Source: SCGC-AAA252-I15 sp043822165 (lineage in GTDB: Archaea; Altiarchaeota; Altiarchaeia; IMC4; SCGC-AAA252-I15). Taken from it: a stretch of 13,198 bases of DNA. Numbering within the stretch: the first letter of the stretch is position 1; every line of letters begins with the position of its first letter. Of this stretch, positions 1-7,110 are shown one piece after another. The stretch covers positions 1 through 13,198 of the forward strand of contig JBDRCA010000043.1 of assembly GCA_043822165.1 (NCBI GenBank), read 5' to 3'. The notes beneath the pieces were generated by a model. The model was not told the DNA's origin. It made no database searches and was given only the letters and a program-made list of their open reading frames with translations. The translations under genes were made by a program, and so were the position numbers.

Positions 1-448
1 CTAAAAAATTCTTTTGGATAGAATCGAATTCGAATATCTTCCAGAACATGCCTGTGCGAATCATTGAGTTTATTAATTTCTCAGTTCCAATCACCTTCAT
101 TGCAATCCCGATAGTCCCCCTGCCCACTAGCTTACCCATCCTGTACAGGTCTATGGCGCACTTAGGTTGAAGTGTGAGCAACGAGAAAACGTGGAGGTTA
201 TTCAGGTACAGATGGGAGAAATCACCTATTCGACGGATATTGATGACATCGGTCCACTGCCTCGTTCCCGCATGCCTCACAGACGTAAAATTGTCGTGTA
301 TGAACAAACCAGCCTCGTCTTGCCTGAGAAGATACTTCAAGCGATCAGGATTGTACTCTCCATCAATTCCATTAAGTTTACTCCCGCACATGGGACAGAA
401 TATGTATTTTTTGTTTTGTATTTTTTCCTGGCAGGTGGGGCAATTCAT
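1..448 (-). CDS. zinc-ribbon protein with start of a V4R-type domain (partial, runs off left edge)
   Basis: An open frame begins at the ATG whose complement lies at 446-448 and stays open for 149 codons to the window edge, so the C-terminus is missing. The N-terminus has two CxxC knuckles (MNCPTC, residues 3 and 6; FCPMC, residues 18 and 21), a typical rubredoxin-like zinc ribbon. About 100 residues later there is a helical segment around CAIDLYRMGKLVGRG. It resembles the opening helix of V4R (4-vinyl reductase, small-molecule or metal-binding) domains. The same order, zinc ribbon then V4R, occurs in the complete protein at 4397-5617, and the first 25 residues of the two align closely, so they are probably paralogues. 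The gene is divergent from the HEPN/MNT operon. A role in ligand sensing or transcription control is inferred from the family; the V4R Cys cluster itself lies outside the window. Confidence 0.75.
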   Translation of the reverse strand, partial: MNCPTCQEKIQNKKYIFCPMCGSKLNGIDGEYNPDRLKYLLRQDEAGLFIHDNFTSVRHAGTRQWTDVINIRRIGDFSHLYLNNLHVFSLLTLQPKCAIDLYRMGKLVGRGTIGIAMKVIGTEKLINSMIRTGMFWKIFEFDSIQKNFL

Positions 449-477
449 CGTGTTTTTTTTATTATTTTAGTAATTCG

Positions 478-487
478 GTTAAAAGAT
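478..487 (-). promoter_or_regulatory. possible TATA box for the left-edge zinc-ribbon gene
   Basis: On the minus strand this reads TCTTTTAACC, about 30-35 bases before the ATG at 448. It is compatible with an archaeal promoter giving a very short leader. No Shine-Dalgarno is visible before the ATG; the bases next to it are A-rich. The assignment is weak because the whole 449-598 interval is A/T-rich. Confidence 0.3.
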
Positions 488-563
488 GGTTATTCGCAGT
501 TGTTGCAGTAAGTTGTTTCCCACATCCCTTTGTTTTTTTCGTGTTATTGTATTACGAATCTTG

Positions 564-571
564 TTTTTATA
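564..571 (+). promoter_or_regulatory. probable TATA box for the HEPN/MNT operon
   Basis: TTTTTATA lies about 28-35 bases before the ATG at 599. This is the spacing expected when archaeal transcription starts at or just before the start codon (leaderless mRNA). No Shine-Dalgarno precedes the ATG. This supports 599 as the true start over the in-frame ATG at 530, which lies upstream of the box. Confidence 0.45.
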
Positions 572-598
572 GGGGTTTTAGTAATATTATATCACGAA

Positions 599-967
599 AT
601 GAGCACTTTTGGTAATCACTTTAAGCTACACGAAAAATTCCATAAAGACGCGGTGAACGCGGAAAACTACGAGGGCACTAGAGTCGAAGCATATTTTTTA
701 TCGGCCTACCAACTCATTGAGGCTTGCGCAGCCAAAGAGAGAGTCCACATCAACAAACACCAGAAAGTCAGGAAGATGCTCGATGAAAACAATTTCATAT
801 TCAACGAAGACACGGAGACTGCATGGAGAAGCTTCCAGTACATTGAAAACCAAAAGAGGCCGAAATTCGCCTACAGCATGTCATGGACGAGAGAAGACTT
901 GGAAGACGTTCAGGAAGCCTACGACAAAATCGTTAAACTGTGCTACAAAAAACTCGGTAAACGATGA
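599..967 (+). CDS. HEPN-like helical protein paired with a nucleotidyltransferase
   Basis: A 122-residue, predominantly helical, charged protein. The frame is open from 530, but the extra 23 residues are hydrophobic and upstream of the likely TATA box, so I start at the ATG at 599 (MSTFGNHFKL). The size, the helix pattern (RVEAYFLSAYQLIEACAAKE at residues 28-47, then WRSFQYIENQKRP) and the ATGA overlap with a downstream MNT-fold nucleotidyltransferase point to a HEPN-domain partner. In HEPN/MNT pairs the HEPN protein is either an RNase toxin or a substrate-binding helper. The RNase motif R-x(4-6)-H is not at its usual late position. The only candidate is R48-x5-H54 (RVHINKH), so activity is uncertain. 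A plain hypothetical helical protein is the alternative. Confidence 0.62.
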   Translation: MSTFGNHFKLHEKFHKDAVNAENYEGTRVEAYFLSAYQLIEACAAKERVHINKHQKVRKMLDENNFIFNEDTETAWRSFQYIENQKRPKFAYSMSWTREDLEDVQEAYDKIVKLCYKKLGKR

Positions 968-1557
968 TAGATGAGATACGAAAGGAACTAAGGAACCTTG
1001 AGGGAGTGGAATCTGTAATACTCTTCGGATCATACGCGAGAGGAGACATGGATGATAGAAGCGACATAGACTTGTGCATAATAACGAAAGACGGGAATGC
1101 CGAGGGAAAAATCTCTGAGAAAATACTCGACTTGGAGAAAACCCTGGACAAGAATATACAAGTCGTATACACTGACCCGGAATTTACCGGCCAAGACCCG
1201 AATTTCATGGAAAACATACTAAGGGAAGGGAAAACACTGATTGGTGATCCGCCAACGCCAACACTGGAAAGACTGGGTCTTGAACCATACATGATCTTTA
1301 AATACGATTTAAGCAAGCTTTCCCAGCCAGATAAAATGAGGTTCCACAGAATACTCTACGGAAAGAAAACCAGGAAAAAATACAAGGAAAAAACGTATGT
1401 TAGCCAAAAAGAAGGTATCGTGGAAAAAACAGGGTCGGAGAAAGTGGGGAGGGCTTCAATCCTCGCACCACAGGATAAGGCATCTATGATGGAAAAAACA
1501 CTAAGAGATGCAGGGGTATCCTATAGGAAAACCCCTACTTGGATGCCGAAAAAATAA
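964..1557 (+). CDS. MNT-fold nucleotidyltransferase with a C-terminal extension
   Basis: A 197-residue protein. The minimal nucleotidyltransferase signature is clear: GSYARG at residues 22-27 and the paired acids in SDIDL (D34, D36), which coordinate Mg and NTP in this superfamily. The strand that normally carries the third acid reads KNIQVVYTD (64-71), with Gln where Asp is common. Catalytic strength is therefore uncertain. After about residue 105 comes a basic extension: YDLSKLSQPDKMRFHRILYG, a Lys-rich stretch, then GRASILAPQDK and a VSYRKTP tail. Standalone MNT antitoxins usually end near 100-140 residues. The extension may bind RNA or partner protein (inference). The start overlaps the HEPN-like stop by four bases (ATGA), so translation is probably coupled. 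An MntA-like AMPylating antitoxin or an RNA-modifying enzyme are both possible. Confidence 0.82.
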   Translation: MIDEIRKELRNLEGVESVILFGSYARGDMDDRSDIDLCIITKDGNAEGKISEKILDLEKTLDKNIQVVYTDPEFTGQDPNFMENILREGKTLIGDPPTPTLERLGLEPYMIFKYDLSKLSQPDKMRFHRILYGKKTRKKYKEKTYVSQKEGIVEKTGSEKVGRASILAPQDKASMMEKTLRDAGVSYRKTPTWMPKK

Positions 1558-1563
1558 TGTAAA

Positions 1564-1589
1564 TCCGCGCCCCTCCTCCAAGGCGCGGA
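1564..1589. terminator. hairpin between convergent genes, likely bidirectional 3' end
   Basis: A perfect 8-bp inverted repeat, TCCGCGCC (1564-1571) and GGCGCGGA (1582-1589), flanks a 10-base loop. It sits in the 43 bases between the stop of the nucleotidyltransferase gene and the convergent stop of the S-layer gene. On the plus strand it is followed by the pyrimidine run CTCTGTTCTTCTT, and on the minus strand by a T-rich run. Archaeal termination relies mainly on U-tracts, so the hairpin may instead stabilise 3' ends. Confidence 0.55.
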
Positions 1590-1600
1590 CTCTGTTCTTC

Positions 1601-4318
1601 TTAGTGTACGTTCGCCTTCAGCCAGTCTATTAGGGCGTTTCCTGCGTCCACTGTGTCTGAGGCGGTCCAGCCGGCGACGATTAGTTTGCGGCCGTCTTTT
1701 TTCACGAGATATTTTTTGCTCGCCGCCGCTATTTGCTCGGCTGTCACCGTGCTCATGCCATTTACCGCGGGCCCCCCCACTATTATGAGGTTTTTGCTCG
1801 CGTCCGCGCTAATCTCTGGTACGACAAGGTTAGCGGGCAGGTCCCGCATCGTCGTCTCCGTGACTGATGCCGCTTGCGCCCCTGAGACTCCGAATTCCTC
1901 GACCGTGAAGGTGCAGCAGCCGGCGGTCTTCGTGGTGCCCACGTCAGCCTCCGTTATCACGGACTCGATTACGGTCGACTCCTCGCTGGTTCCGACAAAA
2001 TAGGTGGCTGCGACAGCCTCCTGCGGGTGCATGATCTGTATGCCGTCTATGCTGTAGTCTCCGCCCCAGTCAATGTCGATTCGGTGGCCGCCTCCGGGGA
2101 GATAAAGGACTGTGTCAACATCCCTGTAAATCCTCCAGAGGGGCGTGTCGTCTACTCCCGTGTCAACGTGCACTGTCTCGCCGTAGTAGACGTCGGTTGC
2201 GTCGTCGTAGTTTCTGTCGTACATGTCGACTATAACGTACTCTGCGTCCCTGTTGTTTTTTATTACAACCAGGGTGTCGTCGGTGTCAAGGCGCGAAAAC
2301 GTGGCAGGGTCGTTTATGTTAGTACCCGCCTCGTTCACGACGTAGACCTGCAGGGAGTTGACGTCCGTTGCCTGGAACTTCGTAATCGTCCCCACCTGCG
2401 TCGCATTCACCCCGATTGGAGTGTTGTTCAAGACAGAGGCGTTATTGGAGACTACGAAGTAGATGTCGCCTGAGTCATACAAGACAGGCATACCGTTCGT
2501 AATCGATGAAACAGACTCCCTGCCTATGAAGACGTCGGTGTCGTTGGCGTTCGTGTCGGTCTCAATCTTGAAGGAGTCATCGTTTTCCGAAGCCTCCTCG
2601 AAAGCCGACGTATTCAAGTAAAACACCCCGGGAGACGTCACAGGCAGCACGTTAAAGCTCTCCCTGCCGCCGTCGACCAAGTCCTTGAACGTCAACCTGA
2701 TGTAGTCGTTGCCACCGGTCGTGGTCTTCTCTTCGGAGTCGTCGTACTCGAAGACTTTGCCGCCCAGTATGAACCGATCGCCCTTGGAAAACGGCCCCTG
2801 ATCCATGCGGATGTTGTCCCAGCGGTTCCCGCCGTCGTCGGTGAAGGAAATCAAGAGCTGATACATGCCGTCTTTTTCGATTTTGATGTTTCCTTCGCCT
2901 TCGCCGGAAGCCGCCACCCTGCGGAAGTCGTTGCTCCTGAATCCGTCGAATGTTAGCTTGTATGTTGCCGGGAACGGAAGCGACATGCCTTCGACGAGGC
3001 CTGCTTTCTGGCGGTAGCGGATGGTTATGTTTTCGAGGACTGTTCCTGTTCCGCCGTCGTATTCGGTGACGTCGTTTGAGGCAGCCACAGCCCGCGTCGC
3101 AAAGTCGACACGCCAATACTTTTTGACTTGGCCGCCAAGCTCGATGTCCCTGCCGTCTTCTAGGAGCACGTTCGTGGTCGTGTCGTAGACGAGGATTGAG
3201 GCTGTTGCGACCTGGTCTGCTTCTTCGGCGTAGACGCCGGATATCTCTATGTCGTCGACTATGCCGTTAGCCATCTTGGATATTTGGGTCTGGACGACTG
3301 TGCCGTCCGGTTTCTCGACATCCAATAGTATTCCAGCGACCTGGTATTCTGCGGAATAGATTAGGTGGTCTACCTTGAACTTGTAGCCCATGTATTCTGC
3401 AGTGTATCCTTCGCTTGATATGTCGTCTAAGACCGCGCCCTTGGCCAGATATATCTTGTCGACGCCTTTTATGTCTTTCACGTAGTATTCTTCGCCGAAC
3501 AAGATCATCTTGCCGCGCCACTCAAAGTCGATGGTATCGCCCATACTGTCCTTTATGGTCGAAGAAATCGGGATCTCCCCGGCCTCAACGGTATATGAAA
3601 GCGTGTCCTTCAGAAGGCCTAAAACCAGATATTCGGCGTCGTCCTTGTTCATGCCGGTCTCCAAGTAGCCGATCTTGCTGCCGTCAACGGTGATGGACTC
3701 CTTGATTTCGTGGCTCGGATTCTCAAGAGACGACAGACAAAGCGTCTGACAGAACAGGCAGTGCACGTTCGTGTACTCCCCCTCCTTTAGGACTCCTGCC
3801 TCGCTGCGCTCCTGCGTGTCGCATGCCAGAGAATAGGATATGAATTCTCCTCTCTCGAATTTCTCCGGGGAAGTCCCGAATGTCGCGCCGTTAAAGGAAA
3901 ATATTAACCCGACGTCGTCGTCGTGGTAAAAGTCGGCGCCGTTAGTGTCCAAATCCGTGTATATGCCAGTCAAAGCGGCCTCAGTCGCCTGCTTGAACTT
4001 TCCGGTAGCCCCGATCGCGGAAACCCCGATCGACACCTGCCCGGAAGCAGAACCCTCAGCTCCTACAGTAGTTGCCTTGCTCGCGTAAGCAAGATTACCA
4101 ACAGTCGCGGCGATATTGCCTGCCGCAACAGCATCTGTTGCCATACCCTTCTCGCCCACGACGACCTGGACTACTGGATTGTAGGCCGCGTCATAGAAGA
4201 AGGATTTAGTCAAACCCGTATCATCCAAGCCAGCGCTAACAGCCCCCGCAAGCGCCGCGGAAAGCATAACAGCACCAGTAGCCAAAGCACCGGCCTGCCT
4301 AACATACAAACCTTTCAT
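1601..4318 (-). CDS. S-layer protein
   Basis: A 905-residue major cell-surface protein that would form the crystalline envelope layer. Residues 1-29 are a signal peptide (basic start, hydrophobic run, cleavage near AVSA-G). Next is a conserved N-terminal surface domain, VVVGEKGMATDAVAAGNIA (52-70). The C-terminus mirrors it with LIIVGGPAVN (844-853) and LIVAGWTASDTVDAGNAL. This N/C split arrangement is typical of Methanococcus-type S-layer families. The centre is beta-rich and acidic, with many Asp and Thr residues. Unusually for the family, it contains C166 plus a CxxCxxxC group (C187, C190, C194) and a CC pair at 801-802. The start is set by a strong ribosome binding site 9 bases upstream. 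It has its own promoter behind the V4R gene and ends against the hairpin at 1564-1589. Strong RBS, isolated promoter and length fit a highly expressed structural protein. Confidence 0.93.
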   Translation of the reverse strand: MKGLYVRQAGALATGAVMLSAALAGAVSAGLDDTGLTKSFFYDAAYNPVVQVVVGEKGMATDAVAAGNIAATVGNLAYASKATTVGAEGSASGQVSIGVSAIGATGKFKQATEAALTGIYTDLDTNGADFYHDDDVGLIFSFNGATFGTSPEKFERGEFISYSLACDTQERSEAGVLKEGEYTNVHCLFCQTLCLSSLENPSHEIKESITVDGSKIGYLETGMNKDDAEYLVLGLLKDTLSYTVEAGEIPISSTIKDSMGDTIDFEWRGKMILFGEEYYVKDIKGVDKIYLAKGAVLDDISSEGYTAEYMGYKFKVDHLIYSAEYQVAGILLDVEKPDGTVVQTQISKMANGIVDDIEISGVYAEEADQVATASILVYDTTTNVLLEDGRDIELGGQVKKYWRVDFATRAVAASNDVTEYDGGTGTVLENITIRYRQKAGLVEGMSLPFPATYKLTFDGFRSNDFRRVAASGEGEGNIKIEKDGMYQLLISFTDDGGNRWDNIRMDQGPFSKGDRFILGGKVFEYDDSEEKTTTGGNDYIRLTFKDLVDGGRESFNVLPVTSPGVFYLNTSAFEEASENDDSFKIETDTNANDTDVFIGRESVSSITNGMPVLYDSGDIYFVVSNNASVLNNTPIGVNATQVGTITKFQATDVNSLQVYVVNEAGTNINDPATFSRLDTDDTLVVIKNNRDAEYVIVDMYDRNYDDATDVYYGETVHVDTGVDDTPLWRIYRDVDTVLYLPGGGHRIDIDWGGDYSIDGIQIMHPQEAVAATYFVGTSEESTVIESVITEADVGTTKTAGCCTFTVEEFGVSGAQAASVTETTMRDLPANLVVPEISADASKNLIIVGGPAVNGMSTVTAEQIAAASKKYLVKKDGRKLIVAGWTASDTVDAGNALIDWLKANVH

Positions 4319-4327
4319 ATTAAAGAT

Positions 4328-4333
4328 ACCTCC
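4328..4333 (-). promoter_or_regulatory. strong ribosome binding site of the S-layer gene
   Basis: On the minus strand GGAGGT stands 9 bases before the ATG at 4318. It is the clearest Shine-Dalgarno in the window; most other genes here lack one. It implies a leadered mRNA and fixes the S-layer start. Confidence 0.8.
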
Positions 4334-4370
4334 AAAATAAAAAATGATAACATTTAAAGTATTCGAAACA

Positions 4371-4380
4371 GTATTTAAGT
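4371..4380 (-). promoter_or_regulatory. TATA box of the S-layer gene
   Basis: On the minus strand this reads ACTTAAATAC, a good archaeal BRE/TATA match 53-62 bases before the ATG. Initiation about 25 bases downstream would leave a leader of roughly 25-35 bases that keeps the GGAGGT site. A second A/T block at 4349-4359 (CTTTAAATG) is too close to the start to retain the ribosome site. Confidence 0.6.
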
Positions 4381-4396
4381 AATAGTATTTTGTTGT

Positions 4397-5617
4397 TCAA
4401 TTGATTTTTTTGGCTTGGAATTCGCATGTTTCGTCTCCGTTTGCTTGGCACTTGGTTTCTTCGACCCGCCATTTATCGTCGGTTGCCTGGTTTAGGGCTC
4501 CTTCGATTATTCCTGCGGGGAATGCGTCGAGTTTCGAGTGCATGTCGCTTACTCCTGAACTGTAGGCTGATTCATTCATTTTTATGATGGTTTTTTCTTC
4601 CCTGGTTTCCGGAGGAGAGAGTATTCCTGCTTTCAGGTGCGTGAAAACATCCTTCAAGTAGTTTAGGGCTTCATCCCGGCCGTTTATACCCGCTTTTTCT
4701 GCCAGGCGTTTTCCGGTTAAGACTCCTGCATGTTTTGCAAGAACATAATGGCCGGGAGAAGGCGTTACTAGAAGACAATTCAGTACCTGGTGCATGGAGA
4801 AATGGAAGTCGTCTCCCAGGCTTTGCCTGGGATAGCGCGGCTTTTCCGCCACGATAGATTCGACGATGGAATCCAGAATGTCTGAGAGTTCTGTTTCCTC
4901 TAGGTTCTGGTTTATGAATTTTTCGTCTCCAGGTTTTATTTTCACGGTGCAGCATTCGCGGCCTAGGTGCTGGCAACCTGCCAGTTCACCGCACCATAGG
5001 CTATCGGTTAATGCTTCGGCTTGACCGCACAAGACCGCGACCAAGGAGCAATACTTTGACCCTACGGCCTCTATGCTGCAGCACACGTCTTTTACTTTGT
5101 ATGTTACGGTTCCGTCAGGGGCGGCGTCGACTTTGATTATTTCGCCGAGTCCGTTTTTCATCCACGCCGTCTTGAGTAAAGACACTATTTTAGCGTTGGC
5201 GGGTATCTTCCATGATTCCTCCCCGGATTTAATCAAGTCTAATGCTTGTTTAACGCCGCGGGAGCGTGTTGGCGTGTATACCATGTAGTAGCCTGCGAGC
5301 TTGGCTATCATGAACGTCCACTCGGTAAGGCGGGGAGACACGCAGGCAGTCGATATTATCTGCGCCTGAAACAGGTTTACGTGGGCTTTGTCGCCGAGAA
5401 CGCTCCGTATCTTTTTCTCCTTGAAGAACGGGAGGATTATTATGTTTTTTATGCTCTCGAATTTTTCCTGTATGACGGGGATGTTGACATCCCTAAGAGA
5501 CAGGTAGGTTGCCTTGTCTGTGAGGAATTCCTTGATTTCCTCAGAGACCTGACTACCGCATATTGGACAGTAACTCCATTTTTCCTGAAGTTTATGGGTG
5601 CATGTCGGACAGTTCAT
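4397..5617 (-). CDS. zinc-ribbon protein with two V4R-like regions
   Basis: A 406-residue soluble protein. Residues 1-24 form a zinc ribbon with CxxC pairs at C3/C6 and C17/C20. Residues about 80-230 look like a V4R (4-vinyl reductase) domain: an opening helix, then the Cys-rich end (C179, C180, C190, C197, C215) closing with GRECCTVKI and a Gly-Asp turn. A second region, about 270-402, ends in ETKCQANGDETCEFQ, the classical C-x(n)-GD-x-x-C-x-F close of V4R. V4R domains bind small hydrophobic ligands or metals and are found in sensors and tetrapyrrole-related proteins. A ligand-sensing regulator is the likely role, but the ligand cannot be told. No helix-turn-helix is obvious. The gene is divergent from guaAB across 41 bases and lies upstream of the S-layer gene in the same direction. 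It appears related to the truncated gene at the left edge. Confidence 0.8.
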   Translation of the reverse strand: MNCPTCTHKLQEKWSYCPICGSQVSEEIKEFLTDKATYLSLRDVNIPVIQEKFESIKNIIILPFFKEKKIRSVLGDKAHVNLFQAQIISTACVSPRLTEWTFMIAKLAGYYMVYTPTRSRGVKQALDLIKSGEESWKIPANAKIVSLLKTAWMKNGLGEIIKVDAAPDGTVTYKVKDVCCSIEAVGSKYCSLVAVLCGQAEALTDSLWCGELAGCQHLGRECCTVKIKPGDEKFINQNLEETELSDILDSIVESIVAEKPRYPRQSLGDDFHFSMHQVLNCLLVTPSPGHYVLAKHAGVLTGKRLAEKAGINGRDEALNYLKDVFTHLKAGILSPPETREEKTIIKMNESAYSSGVSDMHSKLDAFPAGIIEGALNQATDDKWRVEETKCQANGDETCEFQAKKIN

Positions 5618-5625
5618 TTATTTCT

Positions 5626-5648
5626 TTTTATTTTCTTGCTTGTATATT
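5626..5648. promoter_or_regulatory. shared divergent promoter region of the V4R gene and guaAB
   Basis: Only 41 bases separate the two divergent ATGs (5617 minus, 5659 plus). TTTTTATTTT at 5626-5635 lies about 25-33 bases before the guaAB ATG. On the minus strand AATATACAAG (about 5639-5648) lies about 22-31 bases before the V4R gene ATG. Neither ATG has a Shine-Dalgarno. Both genes are therefore probably leaderless, with interleaved promoters that could compete. Confidence 0.4.
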
Positions 5649-5658
5649 ATTGTCTTAT

Positions 5659-6585
5659 ATGTTTGATGCGAGGGGTTTTATATCTGAGGCGGTTGAGCGG
5701 ATTAAGTCGGAGGTTGGTTCTCGGAGGGCGGTTATTGGTTTGTCTGGGGGTGTTGATTCGTCTGTTGCTGCGGTTTTGGTCAATAAGGCTGTGGGTGAGA
5801 ATCTTGTTTCCGTGTTCGTTGACACAGGGTTTATGCGCAAAGATGAAGGCAGGCAGATAAGGGAGGTGTTCGCGGGCAAGTTCGGTTTGAATTTCAGGCT
5901 AGTTGATGCAAGCAAAGAGTTTTTGGATTTGTTGACTGGGGTGTCCGATCCTGAGGAGAAGAGGAAGATTATCGGTCATCATTTTATTGAGGTTTTCCAG
6001 CGGGAGGCGACCAAAGAGAAGGCTGAAGTTTTGGTGCAAGGCACTATTGCGCCGGATTGGATTGAGACCGGCGGGGGGATAAAAAGCCACCACAATCTGA
6101 CGCTCCCGGACGGGATGGCCTTGGACGTAGTCGAGCCTTTGCGGGATTTATACAAGGATGAGGTTCGGAAGGTTGCGGTGGAGTTGGATTTGCCGCGCGA
6201 GATCTGCGAGCGCATGCCGTTTCCTGGGCCGGGTTTGGCGGTTCGTGTCGTAGGCGAGATTACGCCGGATAGAGTCGATGCGGTGCGCGAGGCAGAGGAG
6301 ATTGTAAGGGAGGAAATTGATGCCGCCAGGATTTCGTCTTGGCAGGCGTTCGCGGTTGTTTTGCCTGGCAGGGCTACGGGCGTTAAGGGGGACTCCAGGG
6401 ATTACGGTTACATGGTGGCGGTAAGAGTCGTGGATTCCATCGACGCTATGACCGCGAACATTAAGGAGCCGGATTGGTTGGTTTTGAGGAGGATTGCAGA
6501 CAGGATTACGAGGGAGATTCCAGGCGTTACGCGAGTCTTGTATGATTTGACGAATAAGCCGCCTGCGACCATTGAATTCGAATGA
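5659..6585 (+). CDS. guaAB: GMP synthase subunit B (ATP-pyrophosphatase subunit)
   Basis: A 308-residue enzyme that adenylates XMP and aminates it to GMP, the last step of de novo guanine nucleotide synthesis, in the cytoplasm. In archaea it works with a separate glutaminase subunit, which is not in this window. The PP-loop SGGVDSS is at residues 29-35. The substrate region around ETGGGIKSHHN, the GMP-synthase signature FPGPGLAVRVVGE and the conserved C-terminus TNKPPATIEFE are all present, so the gene looks complete and intact. The frame is open from 5563, but those 32 residues lie inside the divergent gene. The ATG at 5659 gives the family's usual length and N-terminus (MFDARGFI). The codon choice is G/T-rich (many TTG, GTT, ATT). 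Its stop abuts the promoter of the surface gene cluster downstream. Confidence 0.95.
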   Translation: MFDARGFISEAVERIKSEVGSRRAVIGLSGGVDSSVAAVLVNKAVGENLVSVFVDTGFMRKDEGRQIREVFAGKFGLNFRLVDASKEFLDLLTGVSDPEEKRKIIGHHFIEVFQREATKEKAEVLVQGTIAPDWIETGGGIKSHHNLTLPDGMALDVVEPLRDLYKDEVRKVAVELDLPREICERMPFPGPGLAVRVVGEITPDRVDAVREAEEIVREEIDAARISSWQAFAVVLPGRATGVKGDSRDYGYMVAVRVVDSIDAMTANIKEPDWLVLRRIADRITREIPGVTRVLYDLTNKPPATIEFE

Positions 6586-6592
6586 TTTAAAA
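6586..6592 (+). promoter_or_regulatory. possible TATA box of the surface gene cluster
   Basis: TTTAAAA directly follows the guaAB stop and stands 21-27 bases before the ATG at 6613, with no Shine-Dalgarno between. This suits a leaderless transcript for the genes at 6613-12068. Read-through from guaAB is also possible, since the gap is only 27 bases. Confidence 0.4.
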
Positions 6593-6612
6593 GGGAAAAC
6601 CTAATAGTTTAT

Positions 6613-7110
6613 ATGCATTCGAGGAAGGCGTTCGTCTTGGCGGTGTGTCTTCTGTTTCTCTTGCTGGAGGTTTCCGCGGCGCATTGGGCGACGAATCCCG
6701 TGTCCATGGAAGCAAGGGTTCGCAGCGTCGTGAGGGGTCTTTTGTGCATCCTGTATCTTATGGCTCCGGGCGTTGTTTTCGCGATGATTACTATTTCAGT
6801 GATATTCATGATTCTTCACGCCGACAATCCCGAGAAGAGGGAGAACGCCAAATTCATGTTCAAGAACGCCTTGTACGGCGGCTTGATGGTCATCGCCTTG
6901 ATCCAGATCGCGAAGATGCCTCCAGTTAACATGTATGTCGACTTGAGCGCGTGCTTGACGACTGCCGGTGGCGGAGGCGGCGCAGGCAGCGGGATGGGGA
7001 CGGGAGGCTACCTTGAGCTGCCTCCCAGGGGGGGTACGGTCACGAGTTTTGTGTTTTTCACTCCGTTTTTGGATGTTTTGAGGAGAAAATGGTTAAGGCG
7101 GATACTCTAG
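6613..7110 (+). CDS. small two-helix membrane protein, VirB2/TrbC-pilin-like
   Basis: 165 residues. A signal peptide is likely at 1-23 (basic start, VLAVCLLFLLLEVSAA). Two hydrophobic helices follow, about 40-68 and 83-101, separated by a short charged turn with the element DNPEKRENAKFMFKNALYGG. This layout of cleavable signal, two helices and a cytoplasmic loop of the D-P-x-K-R-x-x-A-K type is that of VirB2/TrbC-like pilins and of small archaeal membrane proteins. A Gly-rich segment (119-132) and a basic tail (RRKWLRRIL) follow. No VirB4 or other secretion ATPase is visible nearby, so a conjugation role is not supported. A structural or anchoring partner of the giant protein is more likely. 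The 3' end overlaps the next gene by 22 bases, suggesting coupled expression. Family assignment rests on architecture alone. Confidence 0.6.
   Translation: MHSRKAFVLAVCLLFLLLEVSAAHWATNPVSMEARVRSVVRGLLCILYLMAPGVVFAMITISVIFMILHADNPEKRENAKFMFKNALYGGLMVIALIQIAKMPPVNMYVDLSACLTTAGGGGGAGSGMGTGGYLELPPRGGTVTSFVFFTPFLDVLRRKWLRRIL

Noticed and set aside
530..598. 23-residue hydrophobic N-terminal extension of the HEPN-like protein
   Set aside because: The ATG at 530 lies upstream of the likely TATA box at 564-571; the body of the protein is soluble and starts naturally at 599.
599..1557. Definite HepT/MntA toxin-antitoxin system
   Set aside because: The RNase motif is not at its usual place and the third NTase acid is missing, so only the looser HEPN-like/MNT pair is called.
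2652..3116. Arg/His-rich minus-strand frame inside the S-layer gene
   Set aside because: It is an alternative frame of the S-layer gene with low-complexity basic composition and no domain; likewise the plus-strand frames at 1653-2473 and 3923-4357.
5563..5658. Longer start for guaAB adding 32 residues
   Set aside because: It would lie inside the divergent V4R gene and adds residues not present in the family; 5659 gives the usual length and N-terminus.
6613..7110. Type IV secretion or conjugation locus
   Set aside because: Only the VirB2-like two-helix layout is present; no VirB4-type ATPase, coupling protein or relaxase is in the window.
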